A DNA stretch of 64,000 nucleotides from Achromobacter sp. B7 (GTDB taxonomy: Bacteria > Pseudomonadota > Gammaproteobacteria > Burkholderiales > Burkholderiaceae_B), in NCBI RefSeq assembly GCF_003600685.1, contig NZ_CP032084.1, positions 4,836,001 through 4,900,000 of the forward strand, written 5' to 3'. The position numbers were made by a program, and so were the translations under genes. This document shows, in pieces, positions 17,266 to 25,956 of this stretch. Numbering within the stretch: the first letter of the stretch is position 1; every line of letters starts with the position of its first letter. The notes beneath the pieces were generated by a model. That model saw only the letters and a list, made by a program, of their open reading frames with translations, searched no databases and was not told where the DNA came from.

Positions 17266-18081
17266 ATGAACGACAAATCCCTTCATCCGGTTCCGAACAC
17301 CGGCAGCCCCATCACCGAAGCCGATCTGCATGCCTATGCGGATGGCCAGCTGCCGCCCGCGCGGCATGCCGAAGTGGACGCTTTCCTGGCCACGCATCCG
17401 CAAGACCAGACCCGCGTGTCCGACTGGCAGGCGCAGCGCCGCGCGCTGCACGCGCTGCTGGACCCGGTGCTGGATGAACCCCTGCCCTTGCGGCTGCCCT
17501 TGAAAGCGCCTGCGCGGCAGTTCCCATGGCGCGCGCTGGCCGCCAGCGTGTTGATCGCCACCGTGAGCGCCGGCGCGGCCTGGACGGCGCGCGGCGCGAT
17601 GGACGCGCAGCGCATGCAAACGGTATTGGCCACCGCCAGCCCGGAACGCGCGGCGGGCGGCTATGCCCAACGCGCCGCCATCGCGCACGCGGTGTACGCG
17701 CCGGACATGGGCCGCCCGGTTGAAGTGGGCGCCGACAACGAAAAAGGCCTGGTCACGTGGTTGACCAAGCGCATGGGCGCGCCGGTGCGCGCGCCGTCCT
17801 TATCGCAGGCGGGTTATGAACTGGTGGGCGGCCGCTTGCTGCCCGGCGGCTCAGGCCCCGTGGCGCAATTCATGTACGGCGCGGCCGATGGGCAACGCCT
17901 GACGCTGTACGTTACGCGCGAAGCCGCGGGCGGGCAGACCGCCTTCCAGTTCACGCAGGAAGGGCCGGTCCGGGTGTTTTATTGGGTGGAAGGCCAGTTT
18001 GGCTATGCGCTGTCCGGCGCGGTCAGCCGCGACGAACTGCAACGCGTATCGCAAGAGGTCTACCGGCAGTTGCAGGGCTAG
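17266..18081 (+). CDS. Membrane-anchored anti-sigma factor
   Basis: 271 residues. The cytoplasmic N-terminus (ITEADLHAYADGQLPPARHAEVDAFL, about residues 16-41) is the anti-sigma domain found in RsiW/ChrR-like regulators, here without an obvious HxxxCxxC zinc motif. One membrane helix lies at ~88-108 (WRALAASVLIATVSAGAAW), and the remaining ~160 residues would be periplasmic, ending with a domain (GGRLLPGGSGPVAQFMYG) common in these regulators. Encoded immediately after the ECF sigma gene, so it should sequester that factor. Confidence 0.85.
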   Translation: MNDKSLHPVPNTGSPITEADLHAYADGQLPPARHAEVDAFLATHPQDQTRVSDWQAQRRALHALLDPVLDEPLPLRLPLKAPARQFPWRALAASVLIATVSAGAAWTARGAMDAQRMQTVLATASPERAAGGYAQRAAIAHAVYAPDMGRPVEVGADNEKGLVTWLTKRMGAPVRAPSLSQAGYELVGGRLLPGGSGPVAQFMYGAADGQRLTLYVTREAAGGQTAFQFTQEGPVRVFYWVEGQFGYALSGAVSRDELQRVSQEVYRQLQG

Positions 18082-18806
18082 CCCCCGCCCTGGCGCGCTT
18101 CATGCAGCATGTGCAGCGTGATCTTGCGCACTTCCGCCTTGCTCATTTCGATATGCGAACGCAGCATGCGCGCGGCCTCGTCGCCGCGCCTTGCCAGCAC
18201 CGCGCGCAGGATCGCCGCGTGTTCGTCGTAGGTGGCATCCACCCGAAAATCCTTGGTGAAATCCAGCCGCCGCACGATGCGGATCTTCTCGGTGACGTCG
18301 CGGTGTATCTGCGCCATCTCGGGGTTGCCGGCGGCGGCTACCAGCGAGCAATGAAACGCCTCGTCCAGCTGCGCCACCAAGCGGCCATCCAGAATGCGCT
18401 GCGGCGGCGGCACCAGCCACACGTCTTTCAGCGCGCCCAGGATGCCGGAGTCGTCCATCGGCTCGCGCGTGCATAGCTTGTCCACCGCTGCCTGCTCCAG
18501 CACCACGCGCACGTCGTACAGCGCCTCGAAGCGTTCGAAATCAAACGGCCGCACCTGCCAGCCGCTGCGCGGGCGCGCCAGCACGAAGCCTTCGCGCTCC
18601 AGGCGCGCCAGACCCAGCCGCACCGGCGTGCGGCTGACGCCCAGCCGCGTCACCAGATCGGCCTCGGTAAAGCGTTCGCCCGGCAGCATGCGAAAGTCGA
18701 ACAGGTCGTCCTTGATGCGCTGGTACACCTGGTCGGCCAGCGATCCGGCCAGCGCCGGCGCGGGCCGGATCGCCGGGCTGACCTGAACGGATTCCAGCCG
18801 CATCAT
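18078..18806 (-). CDS. GntR family regulator (FadR/FCD type)
   Basis: 242 residues. An N-terminal winged HTH (LADQVYQRIKDDLFDFRMLPGERFTEADLVTRLGVSRTPVRLGLARLEREGFV, ~residues 24-76) is followed by an FCD ligand domain containing DVRVVLEQAA, DEAFHCSLVAAAGNPEM and SHIEMSKAEV, with the metal-binding D/H/H pattern of that family. Its ATG overlaps the urea carboxylase stop (ATGA, 18803-18806), so it is the last gene of the atzF-uca-gntR operon and presumably an autoregulator responding to an intermediate. An upstream extension of the frame lies inside urea carboxylase and was discarded. It ends overlapping the convergent anti-sigma gene by 4 bp. Confidence 0.88.
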   Translation of the reverse strand: MMRLESVQVSPAIRPAPALAGSLADQVYQRIKDDLFDFRMLPGERFTEADLVTRLGVSRTPVRLGLARLEREGFVLARPRSGWQVRPFDFERFEALYDVRVVLEQAAVDKLCTREPMDDSGILGALKDVWLVPPPQRILDGRLVAQLDEAFHCSLVAAAGNPEMAQIHRDVTEKIRIVRRLDFTKDFRVDATYDEHAAILRAVLARRGDEAARMLRSHIEMSKAEVRKITLHMLHEARQGGG

Positions 18807-21800
18807 CCCGCCACGGTGCAAGTGGCGTCTTCGGCCAGCACCACCAGCGGGTCGCCCGCGTTGACGGGCTTGCCCGGCACGCAGCGTATCGCCGTGACCG
18901 TGCCCGCTGCGGGCGCGATGACCGACAGCTCCATCTTCATGGCTTCGACGACCACCAGCGTGTCGCCGGCCGATACGCTCTGCCCTACCTGAACGGGTAT
19001 CTTCCAGATGTTGCCGCACATGTCGGCGCTGACCAGGCGTTCGCCCTCCCGCAGCGCGGTGTCGGCCTCGGGCTCGGGCGCCGCGGCAGGTTGCTCGGCC
19101 GCCACGTCTTCCGTTTTCCACAAGGCCACTTCGGCATCGAACGCACTTTTCTGACGCGTCTGGAACAAGGCGATGCTGTCGGCCTGCTCGGCCAGGAAGC
19201 GCTGGTGCGCGGCGAAGTCAAAGACTTCCTCTTCGATGCGCACCGTGGCGCGCCCTTCGCGGAAGTCTTCGCGCAACACGTCCAGCTCTGCCTCGGTCAC
19301 CGGGTAGAAACGCACCTGATCGAAAAAGCGCAGCAGCCACGGCTTGCCGTCCTGGAACACGGGGTTTTTCAGGAACTTGTTCCAGATCGGCAAGGTGCGG
19401 CCAACCAGCTGATAGCCGCCCGGCGAATCCATGCCGTAGATGCACATGTAGACGCCGCCGATGCCCACCGTGCCCTCGGCCGTATGGGTGCGCGCGGGGT
19501 TGTACTTGGACGTCAGCAGGCGGTGTCGCGGGTCGATCGGCACGGCGCACGGCGCGCCCAGGTACACGTCGCCCAAGCCCATGATGAGGTAGCTGGCGTC
19601 GAACACGATGTCGCGCACATCGTTGCGGCTGGCCAGCCCGTTGATGCGCTGGATGAAGTCCACATTGTTCGGCAGCCACGGCGCGTTGGCGCGCACGGTT
19701 TCCTGGTAGCGCTGCACGGCGCCCAGCGTGGCCGTATCCTCGAACGCCATCGGCAGGTAGACCACGCGCGTGGGCACTTTCAGCGTGGCCACGTCGGCCA
19801 GCCCCGCTTCGATCTTCAGCAGTCGCTCGATCAGCGCGCCCTGCAAAATCTGACGGCTGTCATAACGGATCTGCAACGAGCGCACGCCCGGCGACAGCTC
19901 TTCCACCCCGTGAATCGGATCGGCGTTCAGCGCTTCCATCAACAGGTGGATGCGCATGCGCAGCGCCAGGTCCAGCACGTTCTCGCCGTATTCCAGCAGC
20001 AGATAGCCGTCGCCCGCCTGGCGGTACGACACTGACGGGCGCGCGCTCTCGGCGGGCAGCGCCGCCACGATGGTCTCGGACACGGTGGCCGGCACGGGGC
20101 TGGGCTGGGTCGCGGCGGGCGCCACGCCCGACAGCGCAGCCACGCTTTGGTCCTGCGCCGCTTGCAGCGCCACCGCACGCGGATAGTCCATGCGCACGAA
20201 GCGGATGCGGTCGCCGGGCTTGACCTGCCCCACCTTCCACAGCTCGGCGCTGGCGATGGTCACGGGGCACACGAAGCCGCCCAGGCTGGGGCCGTCGCGC
20301 GTCAGGATGACGGGGCTGTCGCCCGTGAAGTTGATGCTGCCGATGGCGTATTCGCAATCGTGGATGTTGGACGGGTGCAAGCCCGCCTCGCCGCCGTTCT
20401 CGCGCGCCCAGGTGGGCTTGGGGCCGATCAGGCGCACGCCCAGGCGGTTCGAGTTGTAGTGCACTTCCCAATCCGCCGCGAAGAACGTGTCCATCGCTTC
20501 GGGCTGGAAGAAATCCGGCGCGCCATGCGGGCCGTACAACACGCCGATTTCCCAGGTATTGCCATACGCGGGGATCAAGTCGGCCGGCGCGGCCATGGGG
20601 TCGGCCAGCGGCGCAGTGGCCGTCGCATCCAGCTCGGGACGCACGATGGCCAGCATGTCGCCCACACGCAGCGTGCGGCCAGCGTGGCCGCCGAACTGAC
20701 CCAGCGCAAAGGTCGAGCGGCTGCCCAGGTAGACGGGCACGTCCAGGCCGTTGCGCACGGCCAGATAGCTGCGGCAACCGGACAGCGCGCGGCCGGTGGC
20801 CAGCACCTGGCCCGAACGCACGGCAATGGGTTGCCACATTGGCACCGGTTCGCCGTCCAGCGTGGCCGCGCACTCGGCGCCCGTCAACGCCACGATGGTG
20901 TCGCCATGAAAGCGCAGCGTCGGGCCGACCAGCGTGGCCTCGATGCCCGCCGCGTCCGGCGCGTTGCCGACGATGCGGTTGGCCAGCCGGAACGCGTAGT
21001 CGTCCATCGGGCCGGACGGCGGCACGCCGATGTCCCAGTAGCCCGTGCGGCCCGGATAATCCTGCACGCTGGTGTAAGTGCCCGCTTCCAGCACTTCGAT
21101 GGCGGCGGGCCGATACGCAAAGCTCTCCAGGAAACGCGTAGACAGCTTGCCCGCGCGGAAACGTTCGTCGGCCACGATCTGGCGCAGGTAGTCCAGGTTG
21201 GTGGCGATGCCGTGCAGACGCGTGCGCCCCAGCGCGTCGGCCAGCTTGTCCAAGGCCGCTTCGCGCGTGTCCGCATGCACAATTAGCTTGGCCAGCATCG
21301 GATCGTAGAACGCGGGCACCTCGGTGCCGGTCGCCACCCAGCCATCGACGCGCACGCCCTCGGGAAAGAACACTTCGGTCAATACGCCCGGCGACGGTTG
21401 GAATTGGCGCAACGGGTCTTCGGCATACAGGCGCACCTCGATGGACGCCCCTTGCGGCGCGCGCGACATCGCGGCGATGTCCAGCGCTTCGCCTGCCGCC
21501 ACGCGCAGCATGCATTCCACCAGGTCCAGCCCCGTGACGGCTTCCGTGACGGGGTGTTCGACTTGCAGACGCGTGTTCACTTCCAGGAAATAAAAACTGT
21601 CGCGCGCCGGGTCGTAGATGAATTCAACCGTGCCGGCGGACCGGTAGTTCACCGACTCGCCCAGCTGTACGGCGGCGGCCAGCAGCGCCGCGCGCGTTGC
21701 GGCCGGCAGCAGCGGCGCGGGCGTTTCTTCGATCACTTTCTGATTGCGCCGCTGCACCGAGCAATCGCGTTCGCCCAGCGCCAGCACGCGGCCCGCGCCG

Positions 21801-22444
21801 TCGCCGAAGATCTGCACTTCCACGTGCCGCGCGTTATCCACATAGCGTTCGATGAACGCGCCGCCATCGCGGAAAAAATGTTCGCCCATGCGCTGCACGC
21901 TGTCGAACGCCACGGTCAGTTCCGCTTCGTTCTCGCAGCGCGACAAGCCAATGCCGCCACCGCCCGCCGTGCTCTTGAGCATGACGGGGTAGCCGATGCG
22001 CTCGGCCTGCGACAAGGCTTCGCCCAAGCTGGCCAGCAAGCCCGTGCCCGGCGTCATCGGCACGCCCGCTTCGGCGGCCAGTTCGCGCGAGCGGTGCTTC
22101 AAGCCGAACTCGCGAATCTGCAAGGGCGTGGGGCCCACGAACGCGATGCCGGCCGCCTCGCACGCCTCAGCGAATTCAGCGCTTTCCGACAAGAAGCCAT
22201 AGCCGGGGTAGATGGCTTGTGCGCCGTGCTCGCGCGCGGCGGCCAGCAGCAGGTCCATGCGCAGGTAGCTGTCGGCGGCTTTCTCCCCACCCAGGGCCAC
22301 GGCCACGTCGGCTTCGCGCACGTGCGCGGCGTTGCGGTCAGGGTCGGAATACACGGCCACGCTGCGGATGCCCAGGCGCTTCAGGGTGCGGATGGCGCGG
22401 ACGGCGATTTCGCCTCGGTTGGCAATCAGAACGGTATCGAACAC
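18803..22444 (-). CDS. uca: Urea carboxylase (biotin-dependent)
   Basis: 1213 residues, the expected size. Carboxylates urea to allophanate with ATP and bicarbonate. An N-terminal biotin carboxylase module (residues 1-450: FDTVLIANRGEIAVRAIRTL, the glycine-rich KSTAGGGGIGLSRC loop, ERDCSVQRRNQKVIEETPAP) is followed by KipA-like and KipI-like (AHS2/AHS1) carboxyltransferase modules from ~455 to ~1030, a linker, and a C-terminal biotinyl domain with the biotinylated lysine in EAMKMEL (K1170). Allophanate hydrolase is encoded 27 nt upstream. No carboxyguanidine deiminase (UAAP) genes accompany it, and a urea ABC importer is adjacent, so urea rather than guanidine is the likely substrate. Confidence 0.95.
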   Translation of the reverse strand: MFDTVLIANRGEIAVRAIRTLKRLGIRSVAVYSDPDRNAAHVREADVAVALGGEKAADSYLRMDLLLAAAREHGAQAIYPGYGFLSESAEFAEACEAAGIAFVGPTPLQIREFGLKHRSRELAAEAGVPMTPGTGLLASLGEALSQAERIGYPVMLKSTAGGGGIGLSRCENEAELTVAFDSVQRMGEHFFRDGGAFIERYVDNARHVEVQIFGDGAGRVLALGERDCSVQRRNQKVIEETPAPLLPAATRAALLAAAVQLGESVNYRSAGTVEFIYDPARDSFYFLEVNTRLQVEHPVTEAVTGLDLVECMLRVAAGEALDIAAMSRAPQGASIEVRLYAEDPLRQFQPSPGVLTEVFFPEGVRVDGWVATGTEVPAFYDPMLAKLIVHADTREAALDKLADALGRTRLHGIATNLDYLRQIVADERFRAGKLSTRFLESFAYRPAAIEVLEAGTYTSVQDYPGRTGYWDIGVPPSGPMDDYAFRLANRIVGNAPDAAGIEATLVGPTLRFHGDTIVALTGAECAATLDGEPVPMWQPIAVRSGQVLATGRALSGCRSYLAVRNGLDVPVYLGSRSTFALGQFGGHAGRTLRVGDMLAIVRPELDATATAPLADPMAAPADLIPAYGNTWEIGVLYGPHGAPDFFQPEAMDTFFAADWEVHYNSNRLGVRLIGPKPTWARENGGEAGLHPSNIHDCEYAIGSINFTGDSPVILTRDGPSLGGFVCPVTIASAELWKVGQVKPGDRIRFVRMDYPRAVALQAAQDQSVAALSGVAPAATQPSPVPATVSETIVAALPAESARPSVSYRQAGDGYLLLEYGENVLDLALRMRIHLLMEALNADPIHGVEELSPGVRSLQIRYDSRQILQGALIERLLKIEAGLADVATLKVPTRVVYLPMAFEDTATLGAVQRYQETVRANAPWLPNNVDFIQRINGLASRNDVRDIVFDASYLIMGLGDVYLGAPCAVPIDPRHRLLTSKYNPARTHTAEGTVGIGGVYMCIYGMDSPGGYQLVGRTLPIWNKFLKNPVFQDGKPWLLRFFDQVRFYPVTEAELDVLREDFREGRATVRIEEEVFDFAAHQRFLAEQADSIALFQTRQKSAFDAEVALWKTEDVAAEQPAAAPEPEADTALREGERLVSADMCGNIWKIPVQVGQSVSAGDTLVVVEAMKMELSVIAPAAGTVTAIRCVPGKPVNAGDPLVVLAEDATCTVAG

Positions 22445-22471
22445 GGTTCGGCTCCCAGTGGCTTGATGGGG

Positions 22472-24316
22472 TTAGCGGGGGGTGGCGGCGTTGGCGGACA
22501 GGCTGGCCAGATACGCGCGCCAACCGCCAAACGCGGTGATGTCACGCGCGCCGTCCAGGCCGCGCGGTTCGCAGATAAAGCCCTTGACCAGCCGGCCGTC
22601 TTCCAGCTCCAGCGTGCCGATGCCCAGGGGCGCGGGGATCTCGGCCACGAAGGCGCCGAACGCCGTCACCGGCACGTCCCACAGTTCCACCTCGATGGGG
22701 GCACCGGACTCGGACTTCACCAACCCGGGCTTGGGCGGCGTGGTGTTGGCCAGTGCATACAAGCGGTAGTCGCTTGCGGTGCGCGTCTTTTCCACCAGCA
22801 CCGCGTGGCGCGAGGTCAGTTGATGGTTCAGCGGCATGCCGGTCAGGTGTGCGCCCACGACCGCCACGCGCACCGTATCGGCGGGCGCGCGCGCGGCGTC
22901 GATGCCGGCGGGCAGCGGTGCACCGGTAGCGCCCAGGGGCAGCCCGCGTTGCGCTTGCCACAAGCGGCCAAACTGCGCCAGCGCGCGGTCCTGCCAGGCC
23001 AGGCCGATCACGGTAATGCCCGACGGCAAGCCGTCGGCGCGCATGCCGGCGGGCAAGGCCAGCGCCGACAGGTCGGCCAGGTTGGCAAAGTTGGTGTACA
23101 CGCCCAGACGCGAATTCAGCGTGACGGGGTCGGCCTGCAACTGGGCAATGGTGTAGATCGACGGCGAGGTCGGCACGACCAGCGCGTCGAACCCGGCCAG
23201 TGCCTGATGAATCTGCCGCGTCAATTCCGCGCGGCGGTATTCCGCCTTGAACGCATCCAGCGCGGTGTAGTTCGCGGCCTGCTCGACAATGCCGCGCACG
23301 ACGGGGTTGATCGCGTCGGGCTGCGTTTGCCACAAGTCTTCCACGGCCGCGAAACGTTCCGCCACCCACGGCCCTTGATACAGCAGCGCGGCCAGCTCAT
23401 TGAAGGGGGCAAAGTCAATGGCCTGCACTTGCGCGCCCGTGTCCTTCAAGGCGCGTACGGCGTCCTCGAACACGGCGGCGGCCTGCGCATCGCCAAAGAA
23501 CTCCAAGGTGGCGGGCACCGCCAGCTTGGGCGCGCGCGGCCACGGCAGCGAGGCGCCGGCCGGCATCTGGCGCGAATACGGATCCCGTTCGTCGTAGCCG
23601 CCCGCAACCTCAGCAACAAGTTCGGCGTCGGCCACGGTCAGTGCAAAGATCGACACGCAATCCAGCGTGCGGCACGCCGGCACCACGCCCGCCGTGCTGA
23701 GCCAGCCCTTGGTGGGCTTGAGGCCCACGATGTTGTTGAACCCGGCCGGCACGCGGCCCGAGCCGGCGGTGTCGGTGCCCAGCGAAAACGCGGCAATGCC
23801 GCGCGCCACCACCGAGGCGGACCCCGAGCTGGAACCGCCGCTGACATAGTCGGGGTTGAACGTGTTGGCCACCGCGCCATGCGGCGAGCGCGTGCCCACC
23901 AGGCCGGTGGCGAACTGATCCAGGTTGGTCTTGCCGATCAGGATGGCGCCGGCCGCGCGCAGGCGCTGCACCACGGTCGCGTCTTCCTGTGCGGTGTAGG
24001 CGAACTCCGGGCAGGCCGCCGTCGTGGGCCAACCCGCCGCATCGATGTTGTCCTTGATGGCGAATGGCACACCGTACAGCGGCAGGCGCGTCATGTCGCC
24101 GCCCACGGCGGCCAGCATCAGGCGCAGGCCATCCAGCTGCTCATCCAGCGTGGCGCGGTCCACGCGGCAGATCCAGGCATTGTCCACAGGCCCGTCTTGC
24201 GGCGCGGCGTAATCGGCCAGCAGCACGTCGGGCTGCGCGCCGGTGTCGCGGTAGGCGGCCTGCCATTGCGCGATGGTCCAACCAATGGGGCTCGTCTGGG
24301 TTGCTGCGGCATTCAT
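22472..24316 (-). CDS. atzF: Allophanate hydrolase
   Basis: 614 residues. Hydrolyses allophanate to ammonium and CO2, completing urea breakdown begun by urea carboxylase. The amidase-signature domain (residues ~40-460) has the Ser-cisSer-Lys triad: K88 in AIKDN, S162 in VSGGSSSGSA and nucleophile S186 in TDTAGSGR. The C-terminal ~150 residues form the separate allophanate-hydrolase C-terminal domain that decarboxylates the intermediate. The start at 24316 follows AAAGGA; a longer frame upstream runs through the operator region and was rejected. First gene of the minus-strand operon atzF-uca-gntR, divergent from urtABCDE. Confidence 0.94.
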   Translation of the reverse strand: MNAAATQTSPIGWTIAQWQAAYRDTGAQPDVLLADYAAPQDGPVDNAWICRVDRATLDEQLDGLRLMLAAVGGDMTRLPLYGVPFAIKDNIDAAGWPTTAACPEFAYTAQEDATVVQRLRAAGAILIGKTNLDQFATGLVGTRSPHGAVANTFNPDYVSGGSSSGSASVVARGIAAFSLGTDTAGSGRVPAGFNNIVGLKPTKGWLSTAGVVPACRTLDCVSIFALTVADAELVAEVAGGYDERDPYSRQMPAGASLPWPRAPKLAVPATLEFFGDAQAAAVFEDAVRALKDTGAQVQAIDFAPFNELAALLYQGPWVAERFAAVEDLWQTQPDAINPVVRGIVEQAANYTALDAFKAEYRRAELTRQIHQALAGFDALVVPTSPSIYTIAQLQADPVTLNSRLGVYTNFANLADLSALALPAGMRADGLPSGITVIGLAWQDRALAQFGRLWQAQRGLPLGATGAPLPAGIDAARAPADTVRVAVVGAHLTGMPLNHQLTSRHAVLVEKTRTASDYRLYALANTTPPKPGLVKSESGAPIEVELWDVPVTAFGAFVAEIPAPLGIGTLELEDGRLVKGFICEPRGLDGARDITAFGGWRAYLASLSANAATPR

Positions 24317-24319
24317 GCT

Positions 24320-24351
24320 GGAATCCTTTCTTGTATACAAGTACGGATTCC
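24320..24351. promoter_or_regulatory. 32-bp dyad directly upstream of atzF
   Basis: Two nested inverted repeats share the same centre (24335.5): a perfect 12-bp palindrome CTTGTATACAAG (24330-24341), and outer arms GGAATCC (24320-24326) and GGATTCC (24345-24351). Overall 14 of 16 pairs match. It covers the atzF RBS region. The GntR regulator encoded at the end of this operon is the obvious candidate ligand. Confidence 0.6.
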
Positions 24352-24457
24352 CAAGCAATAGCCGTGCCATGTTGGCGGACTGGCGGCGTTTCCCTCTGGC
24401 GCGCGGCGCATGGCCCCATGCAATGGCCGTCGCGCGCCCACCGCGCTCGCATCACGC

Positions 24458-24494
24458 GCACCGCAAGCGGGCAGGACACGCACCTGTTTTGTGC
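24458..24494 (+). promoter_or_regulatory. Two NtrC-like sites upstream of urtA
   Basis: GCAC-N7-GTGC at 24480-24494 is an exact match to the NtrC core half-site arrangement. A second copy with one mismatch (GCAC-N7-GGGC) lies at 24458-24472. Their centres are 22 bp apart, two helical turns, and ~100-140 bp upstream of the sigma-54 promoter, the usual enhancer geometry. Confidence 0.55.
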
Positions 24495-24595
24495 ACGCGG
24501 CACTGTTTTGATCCGGCCACGACCGCCGAGCCACGCACGCCGGCGTTCGCGTAAACACCCCCTCTTCATACAGCGGCCCGACGCGCGCCACGCAC

Positions 24596-24611
24596 TTGGC
24601 ATGCCTTTTGC
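24596..24611 (+). promoter_or_regulatory. Sigma-54 (-24/-12) promoter for urtABCDE
   Basis: TTGGCATGCCTTTTGC has GG and GC dinucleotides separated by exactly 10 nt, as sigma-54 requires. Predicted transcription start is near 24623, about 66 nt before the urtA ATG. Nitrogen control of urea uptake is well known in other bacteria. The 372-bp gap 24317-24688 holds this promoter, the NtrC-like sites and the atzF dyad. Confidence 0.6.
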
Positions 24612-24688
24612 TTTGAGGTTCTTGTTGTCAGGTGTTGTTAGAGATCGTTCCTGCCGGTGCGTCCGGCACATTCCATCCAGGAGTCACC

Positions 24689-25942
24689 ATGAAACGCAGA
24701 CTAGCCTTGAAGCAACTGACCGCCATGAGCCTGTTGGCCATGTCCGGTTGGATGCCGCAGGTATTCGCCGCCGAAGACACCATCAAGGTCGGCATCTTGC
24801 ATTCCCTGTCGGGCACCATGGCCATCTCGGAGACGTCGCTCAAAGACGTCGCGCTGATGACCATCGACGAAATCAATGCCAACGGCGGCGTGATGGGAAA
24901 GAAGCTGGAAGCCGTGGTGGTGGACCCCGCGTCGAACTGGCCGCTGTTCGCCGAGAAGTCGCGCCAACTGCTGTCGCAGGACAAGGTGGCAGTGGTGTTT
25001 GGCTGCTGGACGTCGGTGTCGCGCAAGTCGGTGCTGCCGGTCTTCAAGGAATTGAACGGCCTGTTGTTCTACCCGGTGCAGTACGAAGGCGAAGAGCTTG
25101 AGAAGAACGTGTTCTACACCGGCGCCGCGCCCAACCAGCAAGCGATTCCGGCCGTGGAATACCTGATGAGCGAAGACGGCGGCGGCGCCAAGCGCTTCGT
25201 GCTGCTGGGCACCGACTACGTCTATCCGCGCACCACCAACAAAATCCTGCGCGCCTTCCTGCATTCCAAGGGCGTCAAGGACAGCGACATCGACGAGGTC
25301 TACACGCCGTTCGGCCATTCCGACTACCAGACCATCGTGGCCAACATCAAGAAGTTCGCCACCGGCGGCAAGACGGCCGTCATCTCGACCATCAACGGCG
25401 ATTCCAACGTGCCCTTCTACAAGGAGCTTGGCAACGCCGGCCTGAAGGCTACCGACGTGCCGGTCGTGGCGTTCTCGGTGGGTGAAGAAGAACTGCGCGG
25501 CGTGGACACCAAGCCGCTGGTCGGCCACCTGGCCGCGTGGAACTACTTCCAATCGGTGAAGAACCCGGTCAACGAAGAGTTCATCAAGAAGTGGAAGGCC
25601 TACGCCAAGGCCAAGAACCTGCCCAACGCCAGCACGGTCGTGACCAATGACCCGATGGAAGCCACCTACGTCGGCATCCACATGTGGAAGCAGGCCGTGG
25701 AACAGGCCAAGACCACCGATGTGGACAAGGTGATTGCGGCAATGGGCGGCCAGAAGTTCAACGCGCCCGACGGCTACACCATCGAAATGGACAAGACCAA
25801 CCACCACCTGCACAAGCCCGTCTACATCGGCGAGATCAAGGCGGACGGCCAGTTCAACGTGGTGTGGAAGAGCAAGGGTCCGATCCGCGCTCAACCCTGG
25901 AGCCCGTACATCCCGGGTAACGAAGGCAGGCAAGGCCTCTAA
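24689..25942 (+). CDS. urtA: Urea ABC transporter, substrate-binding protein
   Basis: 417 residues. An N-terminal signal peptide ending near QVFA is followed by EDTIKVGILHSLSGTMAISE and the UrtA-specific segments VFGCWTSVSRKSVLPVFKE, LLFYPVQYEGEE and NDPMEATYVGIHMWKQAVEQA. It is the periplasmic receptor of the high-affinity urea importer UrtABCDE (branched-chain amino acid transporter superfamily). A CAGGAG RBS sits 8 nt before the ATG at 24689; upstream in-frame starts lack one. First gene of the plus-strand operon, behind a sigma-54 promoter. Confidence 0.96.
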   Translation: MKRRLALKQLTAMSLLAMSGWMPQVFAAEDTIKVGILHSLSGTMAISETSLKDVALMTIDEINANGGVMGKKLEAVVVDPASNWPLFAEKSRQLLSQDKVAVVFGCWTSVSRKSVLPVFKELNGLLFYPVQYEGEELEKNVFYTGAAPNQQAIPAVEYLMSEDGGGAKRFVLLGTDYVYPRTTNKILRAFLHSKGVKDSDIDEVYTPFGHSDYQTIVANIKKFATGGKTAVISTINGDSNVPFYKELGNAGLKATDVPVVAFSVGEEELRGVDTKPLVGHLAAWNYFQSVKNPVNEEFIKKWKAYAKAKNLPNASTVVTNDPMEATYVGIHMWKQAVEQAKTTDVDKVIAAMGGQKFNAPDGYTIEMDKTNHHLHKPVYIGEIKADGQFNVVWKSKGPIRAQPWSPYIPGNEGRQGL

Positions 25943-25956
25943 GGGAAACAGCAGCC

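Noticed and set aside
21398..24361. 987-codon open frame antisense to urea carboxylase and allophanate hydrolase
   Set aside because: The protein is His/Arg/Gln-rich without domains, and the minus strand encodes two complete recognised enzymes. It is a high-GC shadow frame.
24317..24688. Guanidine (ykkC) riboswitch upstream of atzF
   Set aside because: I could not find the conserved ykkC core in the leader; the region holds a protein-type dyad and a divergent sigma-54 promoter instead. A covariance search would be decisive.
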